Part shown: positions 23,601 through 35,600 of the stretch, piece by piece
How the letters are laid out: every line of letters starts with the position of its first letter
Position numbering within the stretch: position 1 is the stretch's first letter
NCBI GenBank assembly: GCA_949752795.1
Contig: OX457061.1
Coordinates: forward strand, 29,950,425 to 30,014,424
DNA length: 64,000 nt
DNA from: Hyperoodon ampullatus
Taxonomy: Eukaryota > Chordata > Mammalia > Artiodactyla > Ziphiidae
Reading direction: 5' to 3'
Notes under the pieces: model-generated
What the model was told of the DNA's origin: nothing
Seen by the model: only the letters and a program-made list of their open reading frames with translations
Databases searched by the model: none
Translations under genes and position numbers: made by a program

Positions 23601-26600
23601 AAAAGGATCATACACCATGATCAAGTGGGGTTTATTCCAGGAATGCAAGGATTCTTCAATATACGCAAATCAATCAACGTGATACACCATATTAACAAAT
23701 TGAAGGAGAAAAACCATATGATCATCTCAATAGATGCAGAGAAAGCTTTTGACAAAATTCAACACCCATTTATGATAAAAACCCTGCAGAAAGTCTGTAA
23801 AACTTTTGATCTGTTGAATCTGAATGAGAGCCCTGCTGGGTAGAGTATTCTTGGTTGTAGGTTTTTCCCTCTCATCACTTTGAATATATCATGCCACTCC
23901 CTCTGGCCTGCAGAATTTCTGCTGAAAAATCAGCTGATAACCTTATGGGGGTTCCCTTCTATGTTATTTGTTGCTTTTCCCTTTTTACTTTTAATGTTTT
24001 TCTTTGTATCTAATTTTTGCCAATTTGGTTATCATGTGTCTCGGTGTGTTCCTTCTTTGGTTCATCCTGTATTTGATTCTCCTTGCTTCCTATAGTTGAG
24101 TGTTTCCTTTCTCATGTTAGGGAGGTTTTCGGCTACATCTCTTTAAATGTTTTCTCAGACCCTTTCTCTCTTTTCTCCTTCTGGGACCCCTATAATGTGA
24201 ATGCTGTTGCATTTAATGTTGTCCCAGAGGTCTCTGAGACTGTCCTCATTTTTTCTCATTCTTTTTTCTTCATTCAGTGGCAGTGCCCAGTGTTGTGGTG
24301 ACTAGAGCCTGCACTGGATATTGGGCGGGTCCTCCACTTTCCTCTGTGGTTGTCACTGCCGTCAGGGGCAGGGTCTGCTCCCTAGTTGTTGGAGTAGAAG
24401 CCCCCAGATCTGTTTCTGAGCTGTGTTCCTGATCTGTGGTGTGAGGTAGGCAGGATTTCTCTCCCACTGGGAGAGAAACCACTGAGTATTCCTCCTCTGG
24501 AGCTGTTCACCTGTGATTGTGCTCTGTTGTGTCACCTTCCACCCATTGTGCTGGCTCACAAAGTACACTGCTCTTGGCCCTGCTCTCGTCCCCTCTTAAC
24601 TGTGGGTATGCTGGCAGTTGGCCCTGGTGTCTCTAAAGCATTGTTTTCACCAGGCCACCAATGCACATCCAGTGAAGTCAGGTGCCAGGACTGCAGCAGT
24701 CATGCACATGGAGTTGCTGTGGGACCTATGGAGGCAGCTCAGACTCTGGCCTGGTTCAACCCGCACAAAGCCCACAGCTGCTAAAGCCAGACCTGTCTCA
24801 GCTGCAGGAGCACTCGTTGTCTGTTTGGATATTCTGCAGGTGGTAAATTTACAAAGCCGGCAGCAGAGGTGTAAATCCATGGTTCACAAAGCTGCAAGGA
24901 GAGATGTCAGCTCTTCTTCCTTAGTCACACGGCCCCTGAGGCTCAGACCTACCAGCCTCTGCTCCTGAGGCTGCCCCTGAGGAGCCTGCCCAGGTGGGAG
25001 GGGGCCAGGGCAGCGGTCAGGATGTGTGGGCTGCCCAGGCAGGAGCCCCTAGTAATGCCTGCAGCGGCAGGTGCCAGTGCGTGGGGAAAGAGGCTGCCGT
25101 GGCGGCTGTGCCCTTCACACACTGCTCAACAACAGCGCTTTGCTTCTGTGGTGGCTGGGGCTTCTTCCACGAACATTCCTGGTTGCTCCTGTCCCTTCAG
25201 GCTGACTCCATGCAGACAAAAGTGGTCCTCTCTGCAGGTCAGCTCTCCAAACCCCACATTCCAGCGCCCAGCCCCTGTCCATACCACCACACGTGTCTCA
25301 GGCTGGAGCGTGCAGGACTGTGGCACGGACCATCCGTGTAGGTCTCACTCTGTCCTGCCTGTCACAGACTGGTTGCTGCACTTCCCTGTGAGCCCTCGAA
25401 GCTCCCCTTCTGTCCCATCTGATCTCCCCACTGGTGAGGATATCTCCCCAGGTGTGGGAACCTCTCCTCTCCTTCAGCTCCCCTCCAAGGGGTACATGTC
25501 CCATCCCACTTCCTCTTTTCTTTTTTATTTCTTTCATCCTACCTGGTTACATGGGGATCTTTCTTGTCCTTTCAGGTGTCTGAGGTCCTCTGCTAGTATT
25601 CAGAAGGTGCTCTGTGAGAATTGTTCCATTTGTAGATGTATTCTTGATATATTTGTGGGGAGGTGTGTTCCACGTCACCCTACTCTGCCATCTTCTAGAA
25701 TGTCTTTAAACCTAAGTCACATGACTATCAGGTGGCATTAAATGTTAAATTTTTGATTTCCAAATAGAATTATAGAGCTTATAGATAAATACAAGAATTC
25801 TTCAGGTTTTTTCATGCCAGGCACACTTAAACTGGCTGCAGTGACAACCGTTATGGAAGGTATCCATCCATCTTGCAGAGATGCTTCTCTATCAGAGCTT
25901 TTCTAGATTGCTTACCAACCTATGAACATACAAAGCAGGTAACCAGTATATGCAGTCAGCTGCTGAGATAGATCTAAAGTGGTGTGGTTACTAGTAAACA
26001 GATGAGTACAAGGAAATACATTTAAAAGGCTGTAGTGGTTGCATAATATTTGGTAAAAACATGAAGCCAATCATAAGATTCAGCAGTGATATCAGTTATT
26101 GAACAGGCATTCCAAGTGCATGAGTTGAAAAGAAAATACTATGAAACCTGAAAATGCATGTATAATTAAGATACTAAATGGATAGTCAGTAAATTTCTTG
26201 AAATTGAGACACCTTCAATGAAAATTGTTTACTATCAGAAGAAGAAAGATGAGTACAGAGTAATTGAAAGGTGGTATTTTTGGTTAGTATTTACATCCTT
26301 TACTTAGAAAAATCACCTTAGGGTCTAGAAGGTTTTGGAAGTTATTTTAGTCCTATGTCAAGTTCCAGTGTTAGAAGTCAATTGGGGTTTTAAGTAACAA
26401 CTAAAACACTTCTACCCAGATCCCTCAGCCAGACCCACTTAATGGTAACTGCTATGTCAGAGGACACTGCTGTACATTTGTTACATAGATCTGCCTTCAT
26501 TATGATTTCTGCTACTACTAAGCTCCATAAAGTATGCTAAGTTCTAAAAATGTGGGCAGAGGTAGACATTATAAACAAAGGTTGAGAAAAGACAGTTGGA

Positions 26601-29600
26601 TCAAAATAAAAGATTGAGGGATTTAAAAAAGATTTTTTTTTTACTCAATTATTGTTTTTATTTCTGTAACTAGCAGGTGGTTGCCTTAGCATGTTTTATT
26701 TGAATGAAAAAGTATTCACTTTGGAACAACCAAGTTAATAATTGAAGCAAAACATTTTATGTAATTGTGTTGATCCAGAAATTGATGTACTTTAATTAAG
26801 AAAGGATGTTCACTAGAGGGGTGGGATAGGGAGGGTGGGAGGGAGGGGGAGACGCAAGAGGGAAGAGATATAGGGACATATGTATACGTATAACTGATTC
26901 ACTTTGTTATAAAGCAGAAACTAACACACCATTGTAAAGCAATTATACTCCAATAAAGATGTTAAAAAAATTTATTTTCTAAAATAATCCACTTTGAATT
27001 TAGAAACTTGGTAGTGGCTTCTGCTTGATTGAAACTCTCATAATGATTGGTATTCTAACTAAATATTTTACTTAGATTTTTCAGTGTTTAAACTTAGAAT
27101 TGTTTTTTTCTAAAAGTGTTGAGTTTTCTATAGCATTTTAGAAAATTCGAAAGGAGTTGTAGTTCCGGATAGGTATTCAGTTTCTGTTGTGGCAGTTCTT
27201 ACTATTTTATAAAATAATATTTGAAAGGAAAGGAGTAATATGTATCACGACATAACTGTTTTCCCCTAGGTTGGCCCTAATAATGTTCGTGTGGCTCTTT
27301 CCCTGGTTGAATACAAACCAGAACTTCAGAAAGCAATGGAATTTGTCTTTGGAACAACATTTGTTTGTGACAATATGGATAATGCAAAAAAGGTAGCTTT
27401 CGATAAAAGGATAATGACTAGAACCGTGACTCTAGGAGGTGATGTATTTGATCCTCACGGGACATTGAGTGGAGGTAGGTTTTATATCATTTTGTCCTCA
27501 CAATTCTGTGTGGTAAATAGGATGGGGGCTTTTTTTTTTAAACAGGAAATATTGGGCTTGGAATGACTTAATCCAGTGTTTTATTCCTAATCAAAGGATC
27601 GAGTTTTCTTTTGAATACCTACTTTGTGACAGGTGCTTAATATTAATTGAGAAATTATACACTGTCATTGTCCTGAAGGAACTCATAGGCTAGTAATCAG
27701 TCCTATAGCTTTTCTTATTCATCTTAAGTCTATTCCTGTTTATTTTCTCTTGCTTTTTGTCTTATTAAGATATTCTAGTCACTGGGATATGAAGTCTTTT
27801 TAGTCAGAACATTTGTAGCTTAACTACCCACTTCTCCTTTAGGAAACATGTTAACTTGTAATTTGTGTATATGTTACTGCTCCTGTCAAAAGTAAAACAA
27901 AAAATTAAATCTGCCTGAATGCCTTAAGTAAGGAATTCTTAGATAATGACCATATATTTCTTGTTCTAATATTTGCAACACTGAGTTTCCAGATCTGTGT
28001 CAAGTGACCATGTAATAAATAACAAACACTAAATAGTACTTACTGTGTACTGGGCAGTGTTGTAAGACTGTACTGTCCAATACAGTAGCTACTAGCCACA
28101 TGTGGCTCTTTACACCAAAATAAGATAATTAAAATTAAATAAAATTAAAATAATTTCCTTAATTGCACTAGTCATATTTCAAGGGCTCAGTAACCACAAG
28201 TGGTTAGTGGGTAATTGGACAGTGCAAATATAGAACATTTCTATCATTCTGTAAAGCCCTATTCTAAGGACTTTAAATGATTAGCTTATTTAATCCTTAT
28301 AGCAACCATAAGGTAGACATTACTATCATCTCCATTATACAGTTTTAGAAACTAAGGTATAGAGTGATTAAGTAACTTGCTGGTAAGTGGCAGAGCTCAG
28401 AATTTGAACTCAGGTGGTCTGATTACAGAGTTTGTGCTTTTAACCAAACCAAGAGACTTGGATGTTTCTTGAGATATCAAGTGTCTTAATTTCTTTCTAG
28501 GCCAAGAAAACAGCCAATATAATGAATTCCATGATAAAGTATCAAGTTCCCCAGTGTACAAGATGACTAGCATCTGCAATTGGAAGATAGAGACCAAATA
28601 TTTTTAAATATCTAAAATAGAAGAAACATTTTAGATTTCATTGAATTGGAGGTTCTTAAAATTCCTGCTTAAGAGATGGCAAATATGTAACCCCATATCT
28701 ATAAACAAGGTGCTCACAATAGCATTGCTAATTGACCTTTGCATCCTCCCATCAAACCTAGAGTTTTCTTGCCAACCTAACACCTCAGCCTGTTACTGCC
28801 AGTTATAGTGCACGTAAGGTGAAACCAGTTTACACTGCTACATCGAGTTTAGACCACATTATGATGTGGTAATAAACAGCTCCCAAATCTCAGTAGCTTA
28901 CAAGTTTATTCCATAATTATGCTACATTATCTGTGGGTCACTTGTCTCTGCTCCCTGTTATTCTCATTATGGGACCCAGGCTGACTGAGAAGTAAGTCCC
29001 TTTTTTGAACATACTTTTCTCATGGGAAGGGAAGGGGAAAACATGGTAAATTATGTGCTGCCTCTTAAAGCTTCCTTTCAGAAGAGGTACATTTCCCACT
29101 GATTGGCTAGAGCAAAGCACATGGCTAAGCCTGATGACAGTAGAGAGGGAAATGGGCCTGGGAGGGATGGGCCCAGACGGCAAGGGCAATGATTATTTTG
29201 AATAAATAATCCACCACATCTACTTAGAAGTATTTGTTATCAAGTATGTATGCCCTACGATTCAAATGATGAAGTGAATTCCGTAGCTTCATAAACTTAC
29301 TAAAGATTGGCTGTTGAATTATTTCAAGTATAATTCTCTCAGAAAAGTTTTTATTGCTTACTAAATACATGGTAACTTGGTGTCAAAGGCCTGTTTCAAT
29401 TTGCCTCTGTCAGGTGCCCGATCCCAGGCAGCTTCTATTTTAACCAAGTTTCAAGAACTCAAAGATGTTCAAGATGAGCTGAGAATCAAGGAGAATGAGC
29501 TACAGGCTCTAGAAAAGGAATTAGCAGGTCTTAAAAACACTGCTGAAAAGTAAGACTTTGGTTGGATTAAGCTGTATTTAAACATTTTCTTGGTCAAAGA

Positions 29601-32600
29601 TTTGCATGGTAGAAGATGAAAGAAAATTTTATTTAAAGAAATACTTCTGACTTTTTAAATAATAACCTTGGTATTATTGAATAAGTTGTGAATTGATAAC
29701 TTGTTTATCAGTTTTTTTTAATATAAATAGTGTCTTTGTTTTAAGAAATTGGGGAAAGCTAATTAAAAGAAGGAAAGAAAAATCAGCCAAATATTCCCCT
29801 TTTTCTGCTGAGATACGCTCTGTTAACATTCTGCTGGGATTAGTGAGGAAATCCATAGATACTCTAGAGGTTGATGCCAGAGGATATTTGAGTCCTTGAT
29901 TTGAGATGATGTGATATTATAGCATCAATCAGGTGACTTCACTAAGTTTTGCAGCATTATGGCTGTCCTGTAGATGTTGAAGATCTCTAAGTTTACTATG
30001 GAGAAGTTAAACAAGTTATGTCAAAAGTCACTGCTAGAATTAAAGTGTTTACTTACAGTGTATTTTCTGTGTGGGTGTGGATATAGGTATGTATGCGTAC
30101 TTTTCAACACTACTTCTGTTTGTGTATGATGCATATTTTGTGTATGACACAATATGCGTATGCCATTTTTTTTTTCAAAATTGGTACCATGCTATTTAAT
30201 GTAACCTTTTTTTGTCACTTAACGTTGTTTACTATTGTGTGCCTCATGCCAAGTACTCTTCGAGGAGCTGGGAATATAGCAGGGAGTCAAACATATATTT
30301 CTTCATCTTGTTTTGATATGTGTAGCTGGGGCAACAGACAATATAAAAAGTTAAACTGGTAAAATGTATGTTAGATAATGCTAAGTTCTAAGAAGAAAAA
30401 AGTAAAATAGTAAAGGAGATATGAACTATCCAGGGCAAAGAAAGAGGTGTTGAAATATTATATGGGGTGGGCAGGGAAAGCCTTACTGAGAAGAAGACTG
30501 TTGAATAAATACCAGAATGATGTGAGTGAACTCGCCATGTGGTTATCCAGGAGAACAGTCCTTACTTGCTATAAAAGCTTCAGGAGTATAAATGCCACAG
30601 ACTTACTAAGTACAGTATTTGAGAGCTTAATTGTAATTTTTTTCTAGTCACTCTGAAGATGGCAAATGGGAACTGAGATAAAATTAAAATCAAACATTTT
30701 ATTTAGAATTCACAATACTGAATAAAGCTTAAAAAAAAAGAGAGCGAGAGAGATAAAAACCTTGAAATGAGAGACTTTCCTGGTTCGAGCCCTGGTCTGG
30801 GAAGATCCCACATGCCTCAGAGCAACTAAGCCAGTGCGCCACGACTATTGAGCCTGTGCTTTAGAGCCCGCGAGCCACAACTACTGAAGCCTACACACCT
30901 AGAGCCCATGCTCCGCAACAAGAGAAGCCACCACAGTGAGAAGCCCATGCACTGCAATGAAGAGTAGCCCCCGCTCGCCTCAACTAGAGAAAACCCATGT
31001 GCAGCAATGAAGACCCAATGCAGCCAAAAATAAATAAATTAATTTAAAAAAACTTGAAGTGATTTTTTTTTTTTTTTTTTGGTAAACTTTTGGCATTCAT
31101 CTTCTGAAATCATCAAAACTTAGAATGGTACCAAGACTTCTTTGGGACACAGTATTATATGGAAGAGATTGCTACAGTAAGTCGAAGTGGCCATTTGAAG
31201 ATGTAAATTGTATCAAAATGCCCACTTTCAAACATTATATACATGTAAAGTCTGCCTTTTACCTTCATTACCATACCTTAACCATAAAGTGAATGAACTT
31301 TTTCTGTGAGAAAGATACAAAAAGATTTCTTTGATATGTGGAAGCTCTGTCAAGGCAATGAGTTTGTGGTTACATTTGGCTTGGAACTGTTAACTTTGTT
31401 GAGCAATACTGGATCATTTATTCTGCAGAGTTGTCTTGTAGACTAATTGTGGCCCAGAGGTTAAGGAAGAGAAATAGATTTGGAAAAATGAGAGTGGAAG
31501 GGTCAACTAAAGCCATTCTTTCATAGATCATATCAGGAAAATAGCTTATATCTTTTTTCACATTTCTACACTTTACATTTTTAAATGAGTTGGAAAATGA
31601 CTGAAGTTAAAATTATGCTGTCAAGCAGTCTCAGACAAGAATACTCAAGGGAGTACTTAGGCTTTATAAGTTGCTTCCTTACTTTTTCCTCAAACCTCAT
31701 GAATTTCTAGTGACAAGCAACCTTTGAATTTACTGTAATTTAAAATTTCACTGCAGCTGAATTAGCAAAATACCTTCCAAAGAAATAACTTGAAGCATCC
31801 AGAACTGGGGGAGGATTATAGGGTTTGCAAAAAAAGTGCTTTGCAAATGTTTAAGTTCAGTACTGTGCCATTTTAAACTACCAGTCTCCTTACAAAATGT
31901 AGGGAACAATATTATTTTTTTAACATTTGAAACTAGGGATTAATAGATAACAAAATTTTTGAAATATTATATAATTGTTATGTATTCTATTTCTGTGATG
32001 GGGAGCTGTTATGGAGTTTTTCTTTTTGATAAGGATCAGTGGGAGGAGTTATTTTATTATTATTATTTTTTTTTGTGGTATGTGGGCCTCTCACTGTTGT
32101 GGCCTCTCCCGTTGCGGAGCACAGGCTCCGGACGCACAGGCCCAGCGGCCATGGCTCACGGGCCCAGCTGCTCCGCGGCATGTGGGATCCTCCCAGACCG
32201 GGGCACGAACCCGTTTCCCCTGCATCGGCAGGCGGACTCTCAACCACTGCGCCACCAGGGAAGCCCGGGAGGAGTTATTTTTAAGGAAACCTATTTATTC
32301 AAAGATTATTAGTATTTTCTAAAATTAAGAATATTTCTCTGGATAGTTACAATTGGTCTTGGTCATTTAGGGTTGTTTACCTTCAGTAACCAAGTCAAAC
32401 GAGTTTAATTGATGCCTCAGAAATGCGGAAGTTATCAAAACGAGTCTTGTAACCAGTGGCATCTTATATTATGTTGTATGAGTTTGTTTTGGGTAAGAGC
32501 CTGTTATTTAAAAGTATGTCTCTAACATCAGAAAAACTGTTGTCATTTATTATAAACTTCTCTTTCTTAAGGTATCGCCAACTAAAACAGCAGTGGGAGA

Positions 32601-35600
32601 TGAAAACTGAGGAGGCAGATTTATTACAAACCAAGCTTCAGCAAAGCTCATATCACAAGCAACAAGAAGAATTAGATGCTCTTAAAAAAATCATTGGTAA
32701 GACAAAAACATTCTGTGCTAATCTGTTTCTACTGATAACCTTACTTTAGGTATTTAGCAGCTCTTGTGTTTATTATATATTTATCTGCATTAATTACTTT
32801 AAATATTTTAATTTTAAAAAATATTTTTCAATTTAAATATTTTAATAATTCTCTATTAATTTGCCCTTTTTTAATTGGGTTGCTCATAGCTTGTTTTTAT
32901 TGTTCTCATACACAAGAGTCCTGATTTTTTTTATAGATCACCACATTACAAATATCTTTTTTGTTATGTGCTTGTCTTTTAGTTTTATGTTTATAGTATT
33001 TTTGTTATATAGAATTTTTTAATGTGTAATTCAATTTATAGCTACCTCTGTCCCAAATTTTAAGAACCTATATTATACCTTTAATCAGAATTTAATTGTA
33101 TATGGTAGTTTTAAATTTGTCTTGTTCCTTAGGACAATATTCACAGGCCTATTTCCCTCACTAGTATTTTCATTCTTTTTTTTTTCTCTTTTATAAAATT
33201 AAAAATTCATCTATTTCACTCACCTCCCCCACCCCTGCCTCTAGCAACCACCAATCTTTTCTTTGTATCTACAAGCTAGGATATTTAAGAGTCCACATAT
33301 AAGTGAGATCATATGATATTTATCTTTCTCTGACTTATTTCACTTAGCATAATGCCCTTAAGGTCCATCCATGTTATTGCGAATGGTAGAATTTCCTTTT
33401 TTTTTTTTTATGGCTGAATAATATTCTGTTGTATGTATATACCACAGTTTCTTTGTCCATTCATCCATCAGTGGACTATTAGGTTGTTTCCATGTCTTGG
33501 CTGCTGTAAATAATTCAGCAGTGAACATGGGGGTGCAGATATCTTTTCAAGTTAGTGTCTTTGGTTTCTTCAGACAAATACTCAGAAGTGGAAAGTTGGA
33601 TCATACAATAGTTCTATCTTTAATTTTTTGAAGAACCTCCATACTGTTTTCCATAGTGTCTGCACCAATTTACAATCCCACCAGCAGTGTACAAGTGTGC
33701 TCTTTCTTCACATTCTTGCTAACACTTGATATTTCTTGTCTTTTTGATAATAGCCATTCTAATGGTCAAAGTGATATCTCATTGTGGTTTTGATGAGCAT
33801 TTCCCTGGTGATTAGTATTGAACATCTTTTTATGTACCTGTTGGCCGTCTGTATGTCTTCTGTGGAAAATGTGTATTCAGGTCCTCTGCCTATTTTTGGA
33901 TTTGGTTGTTTTTTTCTGTTGAGTTGTATGAGTTAATATATTTTAGATATTAACCCCTTATCAGATATATAATTTACAAATATTTTCTCCTATTCAGTAG
34001 TTTGCCTTTTAATTTTGTTGATGGTTTCCTTTGCTGTGCAGAAGCTTTTTAGTTTGATATGTAGTCCCACTTGTTCATTTTTGCTTTTGGTGTCAAATCC
34101 AAAAAATCATCAAAACCTATGTCAAGGAGCTTACCACCTGTGTTTTCTTCTAGGAGTTTCATGGTTGCAGGTCTTATGTTCAAGTCTTTAATCCATTTTG
34201 AGTTAATTTTTATGTATGGTCTTAGTGGTCCAGTTTCATTCTTTTGCAAGTCCAGTTTCCTTCCACCATTTATAAAAGAGACTGTCTTTTCCCCATTGTA
34301 TATTCTTGACTCCTCTGTCATAAATTAATCGACCATGTATGTGTGGGTTTATTTTTGGGTTCTCTATTCAGTAGTTCCATTGACCTGTCTGTTATTAATA
34401 TCAATACTATACTGTTTTGATTACTCTAGCTTTGTAATAAAGTTTGAAAACAGGGAGTATGATTCCTCCAGCTTTGTTGTTCTTTTTCAAGATTGCTTTG
34501 GCTGTTTAGGGTCTTTTGTGGTTCCATACAAATTTTAGGATTGTTTATTTCTGTGAAAAATGCCATTGAAATTTTGACAGGAATTGACTTGAATCTGTAG
34601 ATTGCTTTGGGTAGTATGGACATTTTAACAATATTCTTCCAATCCGTGAGCACAGAATATCTTTCCATTTATTTCGGTCTTCAATTTCTTTCATCAGTGT
34701 TTCCTAGTTTTCAGTGTACATGTCCTTCACCTCCTTAGTTAAATTTATTTTTAGGTATTTTCTTTTTGATGCAATTGTAAATGGGATTGTATAGAAACAC
34801 AACAGATTTTTTATATATTGATTTTGTATTCTACAACTTTGCTGAATTTGCTTATTATTTCTAACAGTTTTTTGGTGGAGTCTTTAGGGTTTTCTATTTA
34901 TAATATGTCATCTGCAAATAGTGACAGTTTTACTTTTTCCTTTCCACTTTAGATGCATTTCTTTTTCTTTCCCAATTGCTATAGGACTTCCAACACTATG
35001 TCAAATGAAAGTGGAGAGTAGGCAAGGATCCTTATCTTCTTCCTGATCTTAGAGGAAAAGCCTTCAGCTTTTTACCGTTGAGTGTGATGTTAGCTGTGAG
35101 CTTGTCATGTATAGCCTTTATCATGTTAAGGTATGTTCTCTCTGTACTCACTTTATTGTGAGTTTTTATCATAAATAGATGTTGAATTTTCTCAGATGCT
35201 TTTTCTGCTATTCAGATGACCATGACTTTATCCTTCATTTGTTAATATTATGTATCACATTGACTGATTTGCAGATGTTGAACCATACTTGTATCCCTGG
35301 AATAAATCCTACTTGGTCATGGTGTATGATCCTTTTAATGTATTGTTGTATTCAGTTTGCTAAAATTTTGTTGAGAATTTTTGCATTTGTGTTCATCAGG
35401 AATAATAGCCTGTAATTTTCTTTTCTTGTGGCGTCCTTGTCTGGTTTTGATATCAGGATGATGCTGGCCTCACAAAATGAGTTTGGAACAATTTCTTCCT
35501 TGTCTGCTTTTTGGAAGAATTTGAGAAGGAAGGATTGGTATTAATTGTTCTTTGAATGTTTGTTAGAATTCACCAGTAAAGCCGTCTAATCCTGGACTTC

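Larger units (their letters stand above)
20554..25698 (-). mobile_element. L1-derived element, antisense, host of a nested L1
   Basis: The left end (20554) reads as a reversed L1 3' tail (attttttaaatttttattggagtatagttgatttac). The right end (about 25698) reads on the minus strand as a start of the L1 5'-UTR type (agaagatggcagagtaggg). Without the nested L1 (21151-23794) it is only about 2.5 kb and I recognise no ORF1 or ORF2 in it. aatgtccctta-like flanks (20544-20553, 25699-25708) could be its target-site duplication with one mismatch. Open frames between 24270 and 25741 lie in its GC-richer 5' part. Confidence 0.5.

Noticed and set aside
23541..23843. Plus-strand reverse-transcriptase-like frame as an active element
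   Set aside because: It is the inverted 5' piece of the L1 at 21151-23794 and ends at the insertion edge.
24270..25741. Several overlapping open frames up to 239 codons
   Set aside because: They lie in GC-richer L1 5'-UTR-like sequence and overlap on both strands, as expected by chance.
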